DNA from: Micromonospora lutea
GTDB taxonomy: Bacteria > Actinomycetota > Actinomycetes > Mycobacteriales > Micromonosporaceae
Direction of reading: 5' to 3'
Length of the DNA stretch: 64,000 nt
NCBI RefSeq assembly: GCF_016863535.1
Contig: NZ_BOPB01000032.1
Span: 52,998 to 116,997, forward strand
Below are positions 16,804-25,528 of this stretch, piece after piece. Made by a program: the position numbers and the translations under genes. The notes under the pieces are model-generated. The model saw only the letters and a list, made by a program, of their open reading frames with translations, made no database searches and was not told the origin of the DNA. Within the stretch, counting starts at the first letter, position 1. Each line of letters begins with the position of its first letter.

Positions 16804-19685
16804 CAGGCGTCCCTCTCAGTCGCGGTCGGGGATTCCGACGCCGGTCCGGTGCCCGACGGGGTGTCGGGCAACTCGGTGGTTCGGTCCTGGCCCAGCGGTC
16901 CCGACTCCGCCCGCTCCGGCAGGTCCACCGACGATCCGACCTCGTCGGTCGGACGCACGGCTGACCGGCCGTCCGGGCGGTTCGGCACCGCCGGGGCCGG
17001 GTCTGTCGGGTGCTCGGGCATCGGCCCGTCCTGGCCGGGGTTCGTGACGCGACCCGCGGCTCGCCGGCCCCGCGCGGTACCTGCCTGCAACGCCGACATC
17101 ACCCGGCGTGCCTCCTCGGGACTGCGCGGCGTCGGATCGCGGTGCGGCCGGAACTGGGCCCGCGACGCCACCACCGGTTGTCGCACGGTCGGCTGGTCGA
17201 TCGCGGCCGTCCGCGCGGACATCGTCGGTAGCTGGACGGTGGGCTCCTCCAGCACCCGGTCACCACGGGACGCCCCCGGGTGCGCGGAGGCCGGGCCGGC
17301 CCGTTCCCCCGCACCCGCTGACCCTGGTGTGGACAGGTTGGTCCCGGGTGCCCGCGCTCCCGCAGCGGGCACTGGTGCCGCACCGGGGCCGACCGCTGGC
17401 TCCGCCCCGGTCGCGGCGACGGACGGATCCCCGGGCGCGGTCTCGGTGCCGGACGGGGTGCCGTTGACGGCCTCGGTGCCCGACGTTGTCGCCAGGTCGG
17501 CCATGGACGGCGCGGTGGCTCGCCGACGAATCCGGCGCGGCAGGCCGTCGGCCTCGACCGGACCGACCGTCGAGCTGCCCGGCGCCGCGACCGCCGCCTC
17601 AGACGTCTGACCGTCCCGAGCCGGGCCGTCGGACGACGCCGACGCGCCACGTTGGCCGCTTCGGCTTCGGGCCCGGGGAACCGTGGTCAGCCGCGTCGCC
17701 CGGGCCAGCCTGCGCTGCTCCGGCGTGGCACCTCGGTCGTCGCCCGCCAGCGCCTCCGGGCCTGGCAACGGCGACGGTTCCTCGGTGATCAGATCGGTGG
17801 GGATGAGCACCACAGCGGTGAGGCCGGTCCCCTCCGATCGGCGCAACCGCACCCGAACGTCGTGCCGGGCGGCCAGTCGCGCCACCACGAAGAGACCGAG
17901 CCGGGCGGTCTCGCTCGGATCGAACTCCGGTGACCGGGCCAGCTTGAGGTTCGCCTCCTCAATGGCGGCCTCGCTCATGCCGAGCCCTTCGTCGGAGACG
18001 GAGAGGGCGTAACCGTGAGCCACGTGCTCACCGGAGATCTCCACCCGGGAATCAGGCGGCGAGTAGGCCGTGGCGTTCTCGATCAGCTCGGCGAGCAGGT
18101 GGATGATGTCGCCCACCACCCGGCCGACCGTGCCGGCGGGCTGCACGTTGGTGACGTCGACCCGGTCGTACGACTCGACTTCGGAGATCGCTCCGCGGAT
18201 CAGGTCCACCATGGCCACCGGGCTACGCCAGCCCCGCCCCGGTGTGGCACCGGCGAGGATGACCAGGTCTTCCGCGTGCCGACGCAGCCGGGTGGCGAGG
18301 TGGTCGACGCGGAACAGCTCGGCCAGGTGATCCGGGTCCTCCGCGTCACGTTCCAGCCGGTCGAGCAGGGCGATCTGCCGGTGCACGAGCCCCTGGCTGC
18401 GCCGCGCGATGTTCAGGAAGACGTCGTTGAGGCCGCGTCGCAGGCTCACCTCGACCATGGCCGAGTGGAGCGCGACCTTGTGCACCTCGGTGAACGCCTG
18501 CGCGACCTGGCCGATCTCGTCGGCGCCCCGGTCCGCCACCGATGTCTCCCGCGCCAGGTCGACCTGCTCACCCTTGCGCAGCCGGTCCACCACCTCCGGC
18601 AGCCGTCGTTCGGCGTCGGACAGCGTGCCGCGTACCAGGGTCAACCGCCGTGCCAGGGAGCGGCCGACCCGGACCGCCACCACCAACGAGAGCACCACGG
18701 CGATCAGGCCGAGCAGCCCGGCGGCGGCCAGCCGCACCAGGATGCTCACCGCCATCGGCACCGACCGGTCGGCCAGTCCGTCCGCCTGGGTCAACTCGAA
18801 GTCCCGTAACGCCTGCTGCACCGCGTCGTAGCTTCGCTGCCACTGCTGCGGATCGACCCGCAGCCGGGCCGACGGATCGGCGGCCACCAGGTCGTCCTGC
18901 ATCACCCGTAGCCGGCGGAACCCCTCCTGCTCGGTCAATCGCTGGTAGGCGGCCCGGTCCGCCTCGGGCAGGTCGGCCACCGCGGCCTCGGCCAGGAACC
19001 GTTGGTTGCCGATGCTCTGGACGACCAGGGTGTGCTCGCCCTCGGCGAACCGCCCGGCCGTCAGCACACCGGCCAGCAGCGCGTCGGTCTGGCCCAGCAG
19101 TTCCCGCGAGCGGCCGAGGCTGGTCAGCGCCAGCGCCTCGCGGTTGAGGTCGTGGTCCGGAAGGTTGGCCAGGGCGGTGAAGGTGTGGAAGGCAGAGGAA
19201 ATCATTCCGCTGTAGAGGCCGACGGCACCGACGCGGTCGAGGTCGCGACGATCGATGAAGGCGCGACCGGCCGGCAACGCGTCCAGTTCGCCGAGGAGCC
19301 GATCGAGCCGGTGTTCGAGAAGCTCGCCGGCGGCGTCCCGCAGTTGCTCCCCACCGACCCGCCGGCGCAGCTCCGTGATGGCCGCGTCGGTGCGGACCCG
19401 TTGTTCCACCAGAGCCGGCAGCACGCAGTCGGCCCGCGGCTGTCCACACACGGTACGGGGCGAGGCGAGATGCACCACCGAGAGTCGACGCTCCCGTTGC
19501 AGCTCGGCCACCACCGTCTCACCGGGCCGACCGAGGTCGTAGAGAAGGGTACGGGCGGAGAGCAGGTCGAGCGCCGGTCCGAAGGTCAGTGTGGTGGCGA
19601 AGATCCACAGTGCCAGCAGGGCGGTCACCGGCACGACGACCAACGCGGTCAGCTTCGAGCGGATCGGCCAGTCGCGGGTGTTCAA
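16803..19685 (-). CDS. cvnA: Conservon sensor histidine kinase (CvnA type), nitrate/nitrite-sensing-like
   Basis: Large membrane sensor of about 960 residues. Order: membrane segment (LTALVVVPVTALLALWIFATTLT), an extracellular helical domain of about 290 residues of the NIT type, a second membrane segment (around VSILVRLAAAGLLGLIAVVLSLVVAV), a HAMP-like linker, and a kinase core with a GHKL ATPase (LAELIENATAYSPPDSRVEI, then VSDEGLGM). No classical phospho-acceptor H-box is obvious. The last 300 residues are Pro/Ala/Ser/Thr-rich and disordered. TTG 19685 (MNTRDWPIRSK after GAGG) seems the better start; GTG 19757 is the longest frame. Confidence 0.9.
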   Translation of the reverse strand: MNTRDWPIRSKLTALVVVPVTALLALWIFATTLTFGPALDLLSARTLLYDLGRPGETVVAELQRERRLSVVHLASPRTVCGQPRADCVLPALVEQRVRTDAAITELRRRVGGEQLRDAAGELLEHRLDRLLGELDALPAGRAFIDRRDLDRVGAVGLYSGMISSAFHTFTALANLPDHDLNREALALTSLGRSRELLGQTDALLAGVLTAGRFAEGEHTLVVQSIGNQRFLAEAAVADLPEADRAAYQRLTEQEGFRRLRVMQDDLVAADPSARLRVDPQQWQRSYDAVQQALRDFELTQADGLADRSVPMAVSILVRLAAAGLLGLIAVVLSLVVAVRVGRSLARRLTLVRGTLSDAERRLPEVVDRLRKGEQVDLARETSVADRGADEIGQVAQAFTEVHKVALHSAMVEVSLRRGLNDVFLNIARRSQGLVHRQIALLDRLERDAEDPDHLAELFRVDHLATRLRRHAEDLVILAGATPGRGWRSPVAMVDLIRGAISEVESYDRVDVTNVQPAGTVGRVVGDIIHLLAELIENATAYSPPDSRVEISGEHVAHGYALSVSDEGLGMSEAAIEEANLKLARSPEFDPSETARLGLFVVARLAARHDVRVRLRRSEGTGLTAVVLIPTDLITEEPSPLPGPEALAGDDRGATPEQRRLARATRLTTVPRARSRSGQRGASASSDGPARDGQTSEAAVAAPGSSTVGPVEADGLPRRIRRRATAPSMADLATTSGTEAVNGTPSGTETAPGDPSVAATGAEPAVGPGAAPVPAAGARAPGTNLSTPGSAGAGERAGPASAHPGASRGDRVLEEPTVQLPTMSARTAAIDQPTVRQPVVASRAQFRPHRDPTPRSPEEARRVMSALQAGTARGRRAAGRVTNPGQDGPMPEHPTDPAPAVPNRPDGRSAVRPTDEVGSSVDLPERAESGPLGQDRTTELPDTPSGTGPASESPTATERDA

Positions 19686-19984
19686 TATCGGACCTCGCCC
19701 GGAAGGGTGGCTGGAAGGGCTCCGGCGCAGCCGGGCAGCGCCGTCACCGGGCCGCACCCCGGTTGTCCCGCCGGGACGCCGGCTCGGGCGCCTTGGGCAG
19801 GATACGTAATCCGCGCCGGTCGCACTACCGTCCGTCGAGACTACCGGTACGTTGCCGAACGTTCCGAGGACGACCAGCTTGTCGGGTTTGGCCCTGAGCC
19901 CTGGCAGGTTGGGCCAGGAAAGTACTCCGGAACGGGATTGGCGATCAGTGCGTGGCGGGAATACCTGCAGGCGAAGGAGGAGCT

Positions 19985-20581
19985 ATGTCGCCCACGCAGA
20001 TAGTCGTCACCGTCCTCGTCATCCTGGTGGTCGTCGCCATCGCCGCCGCCGTCGTGGTGGCCGGCCGCCGCCGGGCGCTCCGGCAACGCTTCGGACCCGA
20101 GTACGACCATGTCGTCGCCGAGCAGGAGAGCCGCAGCGCCGCCGAGCGCGAGCTTCGGGACCGGGAACGCCGGCACGCCGAACTCGAACTGGTCCCGCTC
20201 GCTCCTGAGTCCCGTGCCCGGTACGCCGAGGCATGGGAGGAGCTTCAGGTCCGTTTCGTCGACTCCCCCGCCGAGACCGTCGGCCAGGCCGACGAACTGG
20301 TCAGCCGGCTCATCGCCGAACGTGGCTACCCCACGGGTGAGTTCGACGACCAGATCGCCCATCTCTCCGTCGAGCACGCGCGCACGCTGGGCCACTACCG
20401 CGACGCGCACGAGATCCACCTGCGCAACTCCCGGGGCGAGGCCAGCACCGAGGATCTCCGCCAGGCCGTCGTCCACTACCGCGCCCTCTTCGGTGACCTG
20501 CTCGGCGAGGAGCCGCCGGTCGCTACCGGGGCGCCCGAACAGCGCCACCCCGACGCCGCCCATGACGCCACCAACCGCTGA
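19985..20581 (+). CDS. Membrane-anchored protein of unknown function with RFVD domain
   Basis: A 198-residue protein starting at ATG 19985, with a near-perfect ribosome binding site AAGGAGGAGCT. A single N-terminal membrane helix (QIVVTVLVILVVVAIAAAVVV) is followed by a charged, probably helical linker (about residues 30-75) and a cytoplasmic helical domain containing WEELQVRFVDSPAETVGQA and LRQAVVHYRALFGDLLG. The same two segments recur near the C-terminus of the next gene, so both carry one domain family. The gene pair is co-directional, 10 bases apart. I do not recognise a named family or function. Confidence 0.8.
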   Translation: MSPTQIVVTVLVILVVVAIAAAVVVAGRRRALRQRFGPEYDHVVAEQESRSAAERELRDRERRHAELELVPLAPESRARYAEAWEELQVRFVDSPAETVGQADELVSRLIAERGYPTGEFDDQIAHLSVEHARTLGHYRDAHEIHLRNSRGEASTEDLRQAVVHYRALFGDLLGEEPPVATGAPEQRHPDAAHDATNR

Positions 20582-20591
20582 GGAGATCGCT

Positions 20592-21494
20592 ATGCGGCAG
20601 GAAGAACAGCAGCTCAACAACGACCACCCGGAGTCCGTACGCTCCACCCCGGTGGCGGTGCAGGCCACCGACGACGACCGGGATCTGGTCGAGGACGTCG
20701 ACACCGTCGACGAGCCGACGGACCGTGATCGGTCGGAGGCAGACCGGGGCCGCCCCTGGGACGGCCGTCCGGGCTCCGACAGTGAACGGGTCGAGTTCAA
20801 CGAGCCGGGTCCGGTGCCGACCGCCTTCGGCGCGACCACGGTCGGTGGTGCGGTCGCCGCGTCCGCGCTGGCCAGCCCGCGCCCCGAGGACGAGCGTGAC
20901 CCGCGCGAGGAGGACACCGCTCGGCCTGGCGACGGCGCGATCGACGGCGAGCGGGAGGGACTGCGGGCGGACCCGACGGCCGAGTTCGACCGCACCGGCG
21001 ACGAGTTCACCGAGGACGTCGACGACAACGATGTCGAGGCTTCGGCCACCGTCAACGAGACCGCGGACGACCGCCTGGTCGACGACCGCGTCGACACGGC
21101 GACGGCCGACGACACGGCGGCGGCGGGCGGGGCCGGCTTCGGCAGCGCCGCCCCCACGATGGTCGACCCCGACACGCAGACCCCGGCTGCGGGCGCGGGC
21201 GCGTCCGGGTCGGCGGTGCCGGCCGGGGCGGCGACCCTGTTCGACGACGCGACGGCGCAGGGTTTCCGGGACCGCTGGCGCGATGTCCAGCTGCGCTTCG
21301 TGGACGACCCACGGGCAGCGGCCGGCGAGGCACAGTCGCTGGTGGAGGAGGCCATGCAGGCGCTGTCCGCCGCACTGGCCGAGCACCGGAACAAGCTCGG
21401 CAGCTGGCAGGAGGACGACTCGTCCGACACCGAGCAGCTACGGGTTGCCGTGCGCGAGTACCGGGACTTCCTCGACCGCGTGCTCGGACGCTGA
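20592..21494 (+). CDS. Acidic protein of unknown function with C-terminal RFVD domain
   Basis: A 300-residue soluble protein. ATG 20592 follows GAGGAGATCGCT; an in-frame ATG at 20562 would overlap the preceding gene. The first 200 residues are strongly acidic, rich in D, E, R, T and A, and probably disordered. Residues about 225-300 repeat the domain of the preceding protein: FRDRWRDVQLRFVDDP, AGEAQSLVEEAMQALS and TEQLRVAVREYRDFLDRVLG. The two genes form an operon, followed by a 16-bp stem hairpin. The function is unknown; the acidic low-complexity part suggests a flexible tether. Confidence 0.78.
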   Translation: MRQEEQQLNNDHPESVRSTPVAVQATDDDRDLVEDVDTVDEPTDRDRSEADRGRPWDGRPGSDSERVEFNEPGPVPTAFGATTVGGAVAASALASPRPEDERDPREEDTARPGDGAIDGEREGLRADPTAEFDRTGDEFTEDVDDNDVEASATVNETADDRLVDDRVDTATADDTAAAGGAGFGSAAPTMVDPDTQTPAAGAGASGSAVPAGAATLFDDATAQGFRDRWRDVQLRFVDDPRAAAGEAQSLVEEAMQALSAALAEHRNKLGSWQEDDSSDTEQLRVAVREYRDFLDRVLGR

Positions 21495-21513
21495 CCAGCC
21501 CGGTGTCGCCAGT

Positions 21514-21551
21514 CGAAGGCGGGTGCCCCCGAGTCGGGGCACCCGCCTTCG
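21514..21551 (+). terminator. Hairpin after the RFVD gene pair
   Basis: A 16-bp perfect stem (CGAAGGCGGGTGCCCC and its complement) with a 6-base loop, 20 bases after the stop codon. There is no T-run. It probably ends the two-gene transcript. Confidence 0.7.
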
Positions 21552-21633
21552 GCGTACCCCGTCAGGCATGGCCACCGGCGAGGCGGGTACGCGCAACAGG
21601 CCGGGAAGCGCCGCGGACAGGAGGGCAGCAACG

Positions 21634-22014
21634 ATGACGGATCGTGATCGGAGACGACCGCTGGAGGAGCGCCCCGAGGCTGCTGCGGCGGTCGAGGACG
21701 ACAGCACCGTTCCTCAGCTGATCACCGGAGGTGGAACTGACCGGGACAATCCGGCGTTCGCCGAACCGGGTGACGAAACCGGGAACGCGCCCACCGGGGA
21801 GATCATCGCCGACCCGTACGCCGCGGGGACCGGCGCGACGGGGACCGGCACCGGCGCCGCACCGGACAACATCCGTACCGGCGCGGAGCAGCCCTGGGAG
21901 CCGGAGGACCTGGTAATGGCCCGGGGGCAGGACCTCACCGCCGAGAACATCGAGCGGGCCCGGCGCGAACTGGACGACATCGGTCGGGCCGCGATCGAGA
22001 AGACCGTTCCCTGA
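21634..22014 (+). CDS. Small hydrophilic protein of unknown function
   Basis: A 126-residue protein with a good ribosome binding site (ACAGGAGGGCAGCAACG before ATG). It is acidic, low in hydrophobic residues and rich in G, T, A and D. The middle (GTGATGTGTGAAP) is low complexity, and the end (LTAENIERARRELDDIGRAAIEKT) should form a helix. No signal peptide or membrane segment is seen, and no family is recognised. It lies between two hairpins, so it is likely a single transcript. Codon use matches its neighbours, which supports a real gene. Confidence 0.7.
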   Translation: MTDRDRRRPLEERPEAAAAVEDDSTVPQLITGGGTDRDNPAFAEPGDETGNAPTGEIIADPYAAGTGATGTGTGAAPDNIRTGAEQPWEPEDLVMARGQDLTAENIERARRELDDIGRAAIEKTVP

Positions 22015-22115
22015 TCCGCCCGCGCTACGGTGCGCCCCCGCCGACGCGGTGGCCGCCGGTTTCGGCGTACCGCACGTCGTGCGGGTGACGGCAACCGTGG
22101 CGCAGGCGGCACGAG

Positions 22116-22154
22116 GGGCCCCTGGTCCGACCGGTGCGGTCGGACCAGGGGCCC
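22116..22154. terminator. 17-bp perfect hairpin between convergent genes
   Basis: GGGCCCCTGGTCCGACC pairs perfectly with its complement at 22138-22154 around a 5-base loop. It lies between the small hypothetical gene and the convergent cellulase gene and may serve both. Confidence 0.8.
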
Positions 22155-22212
22155 GGGTGACCTGCCGCCGCAGCGCCTCACCTACTGCCGGCGGCGGGTA
22201 TGCCTGTGTCCG

Positions 22213-24021
22213 TCAGGACAGCGGCGGGTAGGCGTTGCGCATCAGCTCGGCGAACTGCGCCGAGAACCAGGCGCCCGAGATCGGGGCGTCCGGCAGGGCA
22301 CCGCTCATGCTGTTGCCGTTGCGGTCGTTACCGGTGTAGGTCGGGTCGCACATCCGGTCGAAGCCCTTGCCATCGGTGTTCGGGATCTCGCGGCTGGAGC
22401 CGTCCGACTCGCCCGGCGGCTTGACCCAGACGTACGCGTCGATGCCGGAGGCCGGCGCGGCCTTCGGCCGCTCGCCCATGCCAGCACCGGCCTGGTTGCA
22501 CCAGTTGCCCTTGTGGATACGACGGTCGACCCGGCCACCGTCCACGTAGGCGTTCACGCTGGTCGTCGGGCCCGCACTGGTGGGTCGGTTGGCGCCGCCC
22601 CAGCCGTTACGGGAGGTGTCGATCAGCATGCCGATGCCGCTGGGGAAGCCCTGCCGGACCAGCTCCTGACGGAACGCCTGAGCGAAGCTCTGCTCGTCGT
22701 TGTACTGGTTCCAGTCGATCCAGTCGGACTGCCGCACCGTCTGCCCGTTCACCGAGTCGGTGACCTTCGCGTACGGCTCGATCAGGGCCGAGTAGTTCGC
22801 GGTGTTGGTGATGAAGCCGTGCACGTGGTTCACGGTGCTGCCGGAGGCCGTCGCGGCCTCCTTCAGGATCTGGGCGGTCGGGGTGAAGTTGCTGTCCCAA
22901 CCGAGCCAGCCGTGGTGCCCGGCGTCGACGTAGTTGTACACGTTCGAGAACGCGCCCAGCTTGGCCAGGGCGTAGCCGACACCCTGCACGTACGCACCGT
23001 TGGCCTTGACCGTGTCACACATCACGGTGCCGCCCGGGTTACCGGAGGTGTTGGTCACCAGGTTCGGCAGCGAGTCGACCTCGATGACGTTGATGATCCG
23101 CAGGTTGCGGTACTTCGCGTCACCCTGGAGCGCCGCGATCGGGTCGATGTACTCGGACTTGTAACGCGGCAGTTCGTCCGCCTTCAGCTCACCGTTGGAG
23201 GCGAGCGCCGCGCAGTCGCGGCCCGGCAGGTTGTAGATGACGAACTGGATGTAGTCCGCGTTCTGGCGCAGCGCCTCGTCCAGGTGGTCCCGGATGCCCA
23301 TCGGACCGTTGGACTGGCTGTTGTCGGTGCCCTCGATCGCCGCGATCCGGTCGATCCAGACGGCGGTCGAGATGCTCGAAACCCGGTTACCACCGCTGAC
23401 CGACTCGGCCTTGGCCTTCCACTCCGGGTTCACGTAGCCCCGAGCGTTCAGGTACGGGTTGTCCACCTTGGTCCCGGGCGGCGGCGGCGAGGTCGGCGGG
23501 GGCGACGACGGCGGCGGCGAACTCGGCGGCGGCGACGACGGCGGCGGCGAACTCGGCGGCGGCGAGGACGGCGGCGGGCTCGTCGGCGTCGTGCCACCGT
23601 TACAGGTCACCCCGTTGACGGTGAACGAGGTGGGCTTGGGGTTGCTGCCGCTCCACGAGCCGTTGAAGCCGATGCTCGTGCTGGCGCCGGAGCCCAGGCT
23701 CCCGTTCCACGCCTCGTTCTGCGCGGTCACGTTGCGGCCCGACTGGCTCCACCGGGCCGACCAGCCCTGCACAAGGCGCTGGTTGGCATCGGGGAACGTG
23801 AAGCCGAGCGTCCAGTTGCTGAGCGCGTCGCCGACGTTCCTGATGGTGATGTTGGCAGTGAAGCCGCCCTGCCAGTCGTTGGTCGTGTACGCCACGTCGC
23901 ACTGCGTCGCCGCATGCGCCGCGGTCACCGGCAGCGTCACCAAGCCGCCCGCGACCAGCGCGCTCGCGCCGGCCAGCGCGACGGCCCGGCGTCCGCCGGA
24001 CAGCCTTCTCCACACATTCAT
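22213..24021 (-). CDS. Secreted GH6 cellulase (cellobiohydrolase type) with CBM2
   Basis: Exported glycoside hydrolase family 6 enzyme, 602 residues. A Sec-type signal peptide (about residues 1-38, ending TAAHAA) is followed by a family 2 cellulose-binding module (CDVAYTTNDWQGGFTANITI, with conserved Trp), a Pro/Ser linker of repeated PPPSS units (about 145-185), then the GH6 domain. Catalytic aspartates lie in YNLPGRDCAALASNGE and NVIEVDSLPNLV; the loop segments DAGHHGWLGW and VKPPGESDGSS suggest a processive exo-enzyme. AAGGAGA precedes the ATG. A CebR-like box about 250 bases upstream suggests induction by cello-oligosaccharides. Confidence 0.95.
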   Translation of the reverse strand: MNVWRRLSGGRRAVALAGASALVAGGLVTLPVTAAHAATQCDVAYTTNDWQGGFTANITIRNVGDALSNWTLGFTFPDANQRLVQGWSARWSQSGRNVTAQNEAWNGSLGSGASTSIGFNGSWSGSNPKPTSFTVNGVTCNGGTTPTSPPPSSPPPSSPPPSSPPPSSPPPSSPPPTSPPPPGTKVDNPYLNARGYVNPEWKAKAESVSGGNRVSSISTAVWIDRIAAIEGTDNSQSNGPMGIRDHLDEALRQNADYIQFVIYNLPGRDCAALASNGELKADELPRYKSEYIDPIAALQGDAKYRNLRIINVIEVDSLPNLVTNTSGNPGGTVMCDTVKANGAYVQGVGYALAKLGAFSNVYNYVDAGHHGWLGWDSNFTPTAQILKEAATASGSTVNHVHGFITNTANYSALIEPYAKVTDSVNGQTVRQSDWIDWNQYNDEQSFAQAFRQELVRQGFPSGIGMLIDTSRNGWGGANRPTSAGPTTSVNAYVDGGRVDRRIHKGNWCNQAGAGMGERPKAAPASGIDAYVWVKPPGESDGSSREIPNTDGKGFDRMCDPTYTGNDRNGNSMSGALPDAPISGAWFSAQFAELMRNAYPPLS

Positions 24022-24577
24022 GCCACTGATCTCCTTGGGCGAGACCGGATCCGCGTACGGCCCGGCACGTGGCCCGAGGGGCGTCCTCCGCGGACGACCG
24101 CCGGTGCCAACGGGATTCTTCGGGAGCGCCCGACCCGGACGGGCGTTGGTGGTGGTGCGACGACCGGTCTCACCGGTCGGCGGTCAGGTGATCGTCCGGC
24201 GAACCGGATGCCCTCGACACCTGCCTACGCGGTGTGGCTCAGCTCACCGCGTGCAGAGATTCTTGCATGGGAGCGCTTCCATGGCAATGGTTCGATATTT
24301 TCGAAAGCCTACCGGGACAAATTGCTCCATCACCACAGCAATCGGAGCCACCCATCCGGCGGCAACCCCGCCACCCACCCCGATCGGGTGCGCCGCCGCC
24401 CAGACCAGGCACGCCGGACGGGCGGACATTCCCGCGCGAGCAGACCGACAGAACCCGGCAAACCCAACCAATGACAGAACACGAATTTTTCCCTGCATAG
24501 GTCATGAAACGGTCTAACGTCGGTTCTGGCTCGGTTGTTGCCGGCCGCAGGACAACAGGGATGGAGTGACACAGGTG
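24022..24577. other. Long divergent intergenic region
   Basis: About 555 bases between the cellulase gene and the surface-protein gene. I see the CebR-like box at 24268-24281 and a small AT-rich dyad (TTCGA-N5-TCGAA) at about 24291-24305, but no open frame with good codon bias. The cellulase leader would be over 200 bases if transcription starts near the box. Confidence 0.6.
24268..24281 (-). promoter_or_regulatory. CebR-like operator
   Basis: TGGGAGCGCTTCCA differs by one base from the palindrome TGGGAGCGCTCCCA, known as the binding site of the Streptomyces LacI-family regulator CebR of cellulose genes. Its place upstream of a GH6 cellulase supports this reading. The flanking bases extend the dyad to 18 bp with one mismatched pair. 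Confidence 0.75.
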
Positions 24578-25528
24578 ATGGCTAAGAACATGCTGGGGAA
24601 GGTCGTGGCGGGTGCTGCCCTCGGCAGCGCCTCCCTGCTGGTGTTCGCGCCCGGCGTCGCGTACGCCGACGGCCAACCAGGCACGGACGAGGGCAAGGTC
24701 TACGCGAAGCCGCACGCCGTCAAGGCCGGCGAAGAGGTCAAGCTCGTGCAGATCTGCCACGAGTCGCAGGAGCAGGCTTTCGTCTGGTCCAAGGTGACCG
24801 GGAAGGTCAAGCTCAAGGCGGCTCAGGACCGCGACTCGCGTGGCGACCACAAGAGCCGGGGCGAGGAGCACGGCGCCCCCGAACGCGGCACGGACAGCGA
24901 GGGCTGGTCCGGCCACGAACGTTCGCAGCCAGCCGAAGGCGAGTCCGGTAACGGCTGGGGCGGCGGTGACGCTGACGCCCGCGACGGCTGGAAGGGCGAG
25001 GAGCACGGCCAGGACGCCGAGGGTGGCCGTGACTCGAAGGACCACGACAAGAAGGACTGGAAGCGCGAGGAGGAAGGCGAGGAGTCCTCGGGCGGCTGGT
25101 CAGGCCGGCACGAGAACGGCTCGGACTCCGCCGAGAGTGACCGGTCCGGTCACGGCGACTGGGCTGGCGAGTCGGGCGAGCGCGACTGGTCCGGCAAGGG
25201 CGAGGAAGAGTCCGGCGAGCGCGGCGAGCGCGACTGGTCCGGCGAGCGCGGCGAGCGCGACGGCTGGGAGCACAAGAAGGACTTCGTCTACTACGGCGAA
25301 GCCCGGGTCGCCCAGGACGCCAAGCCCGGCACGTACGAGTTGGAGGGCTCCTGCGGCACGGGCGAGTTGGTCGTCCTGCCGCACGGTGGGGTCGACGGCG
25401 GTGACGGTGGTGTGGCCACCGGCGCCGACCGTGGTCTGGCCGCCGCCGGGGCGAGCCTGGTCGGCGCGGCCGCCCTCGGTGGCCTCGTGCTGATGCGCCG
25501 TCGTCGGGTCGATGAGTTCGCGGCCTGA
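24578..25528 (+). CDS. Secreted repeat-rich surface protein, probable sortase partner
   Basis: About 316 residues. Signal peptide at 1-31 (MLGKVVAGAALGSASLLVF, cleaved near YADG), then a folded-looking segment with one Cys (VKLVQICHESQEQAFVWSKV). About 150 residues of charged low-complexity repeats follow (DWSG, SGERGERDWSG, GWSG), then a second folded piece (YYGEARVAQDAKPGTYELEG with a Cys). The C-terminus is a Gly-rich stretch, a hydrophobic helix and RRRR, i.e. a wall-sorting layout. No exact LPXTG or LAXTG is present; VATGAD sits where the motif should be. Its 3' end overlaps the sortase gene by 17 bases. ATG 24578 follows GGAG; GTG 24566 is possible. Confidence 0.82.
   Translation: MAKNMLGKVVAGAALGSASLLVFAPGVAYADGQPGTDEGKVYAKPHAVKAGEEVKLVQICHESQEQAFVWSKVTGKVKLKAAQDRDSRGDHKSRGEEHGAPERGTDSEGWSGHERSQPAEGESGNGWGGGDADARDGWKGEEHGQDAEGGRDSKDHDKKDWKREEEGEESSGGWSGRHENGSDSAESDRSGHGDWAGESGERDWSGKGEEESGERGERDWSGERGERDGWEHKKDFVYYGEARVAQDAKPGTYELEGSCGTGELVVLPHGGVDGGDGGVATGADRGLAAAGASLVGAAALGGLVLMRRRRVDEFAA

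Noticed and set aside
19920..19960. GGAAC-N17-CGT as an ECF sigma-factor promoter upstream of the RFVD genes
   Set aside because: Short motif, wrong spacing for several ECF groups, and frequent by chance in this composition.
19841..21631. Minus-strand frame opposite the RFVD genes
   Set aside because: Plus-strand genes have proper ribosome binding sites and a shared domain; the opposite frame is Ser/Arg low complexity.
23450..23600. Repeats in the cellulase region as a mobile element
   Set aside because: They encode the Pro/Ser linker of the enzyme, in frame and expected for the family.
22030..24474. Long plus-strand frame opposite the cellulase gene
   Set aside because: It mirrors the cellulase and its linker (GGGEDGGGE type repeats); no recognisable domain.
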